This document shows positions 5,855 through 6,712 of a DNA stretch of 6,712 bases, one piece after another (positions within the stretch are counted from its first letter, which is position 1; each line of letters begins with the position of its first letter). The notes under the pieces are model-generated. The model was not told the DNA's origin. It did no database searches and saw only the letters and a list, made by a program, of their open reading frames with translations. Location: NCBI GenBank assembly GCA_017544745.1, contig JAFYDO010000272.1, positions 1 to 6,712 of the forward strand, given 5' to 3'. A program made the position numbers and the translations under genes. Source of the stretch: Treponema sp. (GTDB taxonomy: Bacteria; Spirochaetota; Spirochaetia; Treponematales; Treponemataceae).

Positions 5855-6322
5855 ATGGAAGAAAAGCTTTCGTGGAATGAATCGTTCATGAACATTGCTC
5901 AGGAATTTGCGAAACACAGCACCTGCAAAAAGCTTCAGGTCGGCGCAATCCTTGTAAAAGACAAAAGAGTGATTAGCTGCGGTTACAACGGCGTTCCTTC
6001 CGGAATGGAGCACTGCAAGGATAAGTTTAAGGACATTGATATTACTACTCCAGAAGGCCGCCAGCTGCATCATGAGTTTGCCGTAAAAAACGAACTTCAT
6101 GCAGAACAAAACTGCATAGCCTATGCCGCCCGCTCCGGTGTTCAGATTGATGACACCTGTATTATGTATGTTACAAACGCCTGCTGCCCTGATTGTTCCA
6201 AGCTCATTGTTGCTGCAGGGATAAAGCATGTTGTTTATAAGGATGGGTATAAAACTCTTGATGGCATTGATTTTATGAAAAGCGCAGGAGTGAAAGTAGA
6301 GGTGTTGGCTGATGCAGAATGA
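5855..6322 (+). CDS. Deoxycytidylate (dCMP) deaminase-type zinc deaminase
   Basis: The 155-residue protein belongs to the cytidine/deoxycytidylate deaminase superfamily. The best fit is dCMP deaminase, which makes dUMP for thymidylate synthesis. It has SWNESFMNIAQEFAKHSTC (6-24), VGAILVKDKRVISCGYNGVPSG (29-50), the zinc and proton-shuttle motif HAEQN (H82, E84) and the second zinc motif with C111 and C114. The segment HHEFAVKNELHAEQN (72-86) resembles phage T4-like and Gram-positive dCMP deaminases, rather than tRNA adenosine or riboflavin deaminases. The usual Pro before the first zinc Cys is replaced by Cys (NACCPDC, 108-114). Residues C24 and C54 could belong to the extra structural zinc site known in some members. 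The gene is sandwiched between two acetyltransferases: the upstream stop overlaps its ribosome site and its own end overlaps the next start by 11 bases. A ComEB-type label would be an alternative name within the same family. Confidence 0.88.
   Translation: MEEKLSWNESFMNIAQEFAKHSTCKKLQVGAILVKDKRVISCGYNGVPSGMEHCKDKFKDIDITTPEGRQLHHEFAVKNELHAEQNCIAYAARSGVQIDDTCIMYVTNACCPDCSKLIVAAGIKHVVYKDGYKTLDGIDFMKSAGVKVEVLADAE
6299..6302 (+). promoter_or_regulatory. Ribosome binding site of the second GNAT gene
   Basis: GAGG lies inside the end of the deaminase gene, nine bases before the ATG at 6312. It supports that start and translational coupling with the deaminase. Confidence 0.6.
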
Positions 6323-6712
6323 AATTATTCAGATAAAAGAAAACCAGCTGCCTCAATGTCTCGATTTTATTCACCTGTGTTTTAAGAGTGTTGCAGAAAA
6401 GTTTGGATTTACAAAAGAGAATTGTCCTGGCCACACCAGCTTTATGCCGATGGAAAAACTCCAGAATTTCTTTAACTGGGGATTTTTGATGTACGGTATC
6501 TTTTCTGAACAGGGGGAAATGGAAGGATATATTTCTTTGAGTAAAGTGCCTGATAAGGAAGGCGTCTGGAGTATTCATAATCTTTGTGTGCATCCTGATC
6601 TGCGATGTAAGGGTTATGGAAAGCTTTTGTTAGATTTTGCTAAAGCTAAAACTAAAGAACTTAGCGGCCAGATTCTTTTTGTAGATTTTATAGATGAACA
6701 CACAGAACTCAA
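6312..6712 (+). CDS. GNAT-family N-acetyltransferase, 3'-truncated by window edge
   Basis: The frame is open from ATG 6312 to the end of the window: 133 residues, incomplete. The protein begins MQNEIIQIKENQLPQCLDFI. It carries the acetyl-CoA binding signature WSIHNLCVHPDLRCKGYGKL (starting at residue 78), with R-C-K-G-Y-G as the pyrophosphate loop, followed by LLLDFAKAKTK and the strand ILFVDFID. An ENCPGHTSFM segment lies in the first third, before the catalytic core, in a part of the GNAT fold that often shapes the substrate pocket. The start overlaps the deaminase end by 11 bases in a different frame, which indicates cotranscription and coupled translation. It shares little with the first GNAT in this window outside the acetyl-CoA motif, so the pair does not look like a recent duplication. 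The substrate is unknown. Confidence 0.88.
   Translation, partial: MQNEIIQIKENQLPQCLDFIHLCFKSVAEKFGFTKENCPGHTSFMPMEKLQNFFNWGFLMYGIFSEQGEMEGYISLSKVPDKEGVWSIHNLCVHPDLRCKGYGKLLLDFAKAKTKELSGQILFVDFIDEHTEL

Noticed and set aside
5627..6229. Long minus-strand open frame (200 codons) opposite the first GNAT and the deaminase
   Set aside because: It is antisense to two well-recognised genes, has no domain signature, and its length is explained by codon bias on the coding strand.

Overview
The window looks like a chromosomal segment of a moderately A+T-rich bacterium. My best guess is a spirochaete of the Treponema type. This rests on the general look of the proteins (a long acidic FtsK linker, an exported protein with a short Lys-rich signal peptide ending in LFSQG) and on gene content. 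No rRNA or other decisive marker is present, so the taxonomy is an inference. There are no tRNA or rRNA genes, insertion sequences, phage genes or CRISPR arrays, and no gene-free stretch reaches 300 bases.

Layout, left to right. (1) Positions 1-2247, + strand: the 3' part of ftsK. The reading frame is open from base 1, so the true start and the membrane segments lie upstream. It is followed by a short palindromic repeat (2249-2270) and a strong intrinsic terminator (2287-2320). (2) Positions 3773-2228, - strand: a two-gene shikimate/aromatic unit. An AroQ-class chorismate mutase comes first. After 25 bases comes an unusual fusion of shikimate dehydrogenase (AroE) and shikimate kinase (AroK), whose last 20 bases overlap the end of ftsK tail to tail. 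(3) Positions 3774-3857: a short divergent intergenic region with promoter-like elements lying right against both start codons. (4) Positions 3858-6712, + strand: an exported protein of unknown function (resembling the DUF6794 family in its N-terminal part, beta-strand-rich afterwards). It is followed by a tightly packed set: a GNAT acetyltransferase, a dCMP-deaminase-type zinc deaminase and a second GNAT acetyltransferase cut by the window end.

How the genes work together. The - strand unit covers three reactions of one route: dehydroshikimate to shikimate, shikimate to shikimate-3-phosphate, and later chorismate to prephenate. FtsK serves chromosome segregation and is unrelated to its convergent neighbour except through the shared 3' ends. 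The deaminase feeds dUMP for thymidylate synthesis. The flanking acetyltransferases have no identifiable substrate.

The most notable structure is around the shikimate kinase half. Two copies (19 of 22 bases identical, inverted) of a GGTCCCTGAG...CGAAGGG palindromic repeat sit inside the coding sequence on either side of it. The second copy supplies much of a short, atypical C-terminus. The ftsK terminator hairpin is built from the codons of the conserved RTPLYEEV motif. I found no convincing new multi-gene system.
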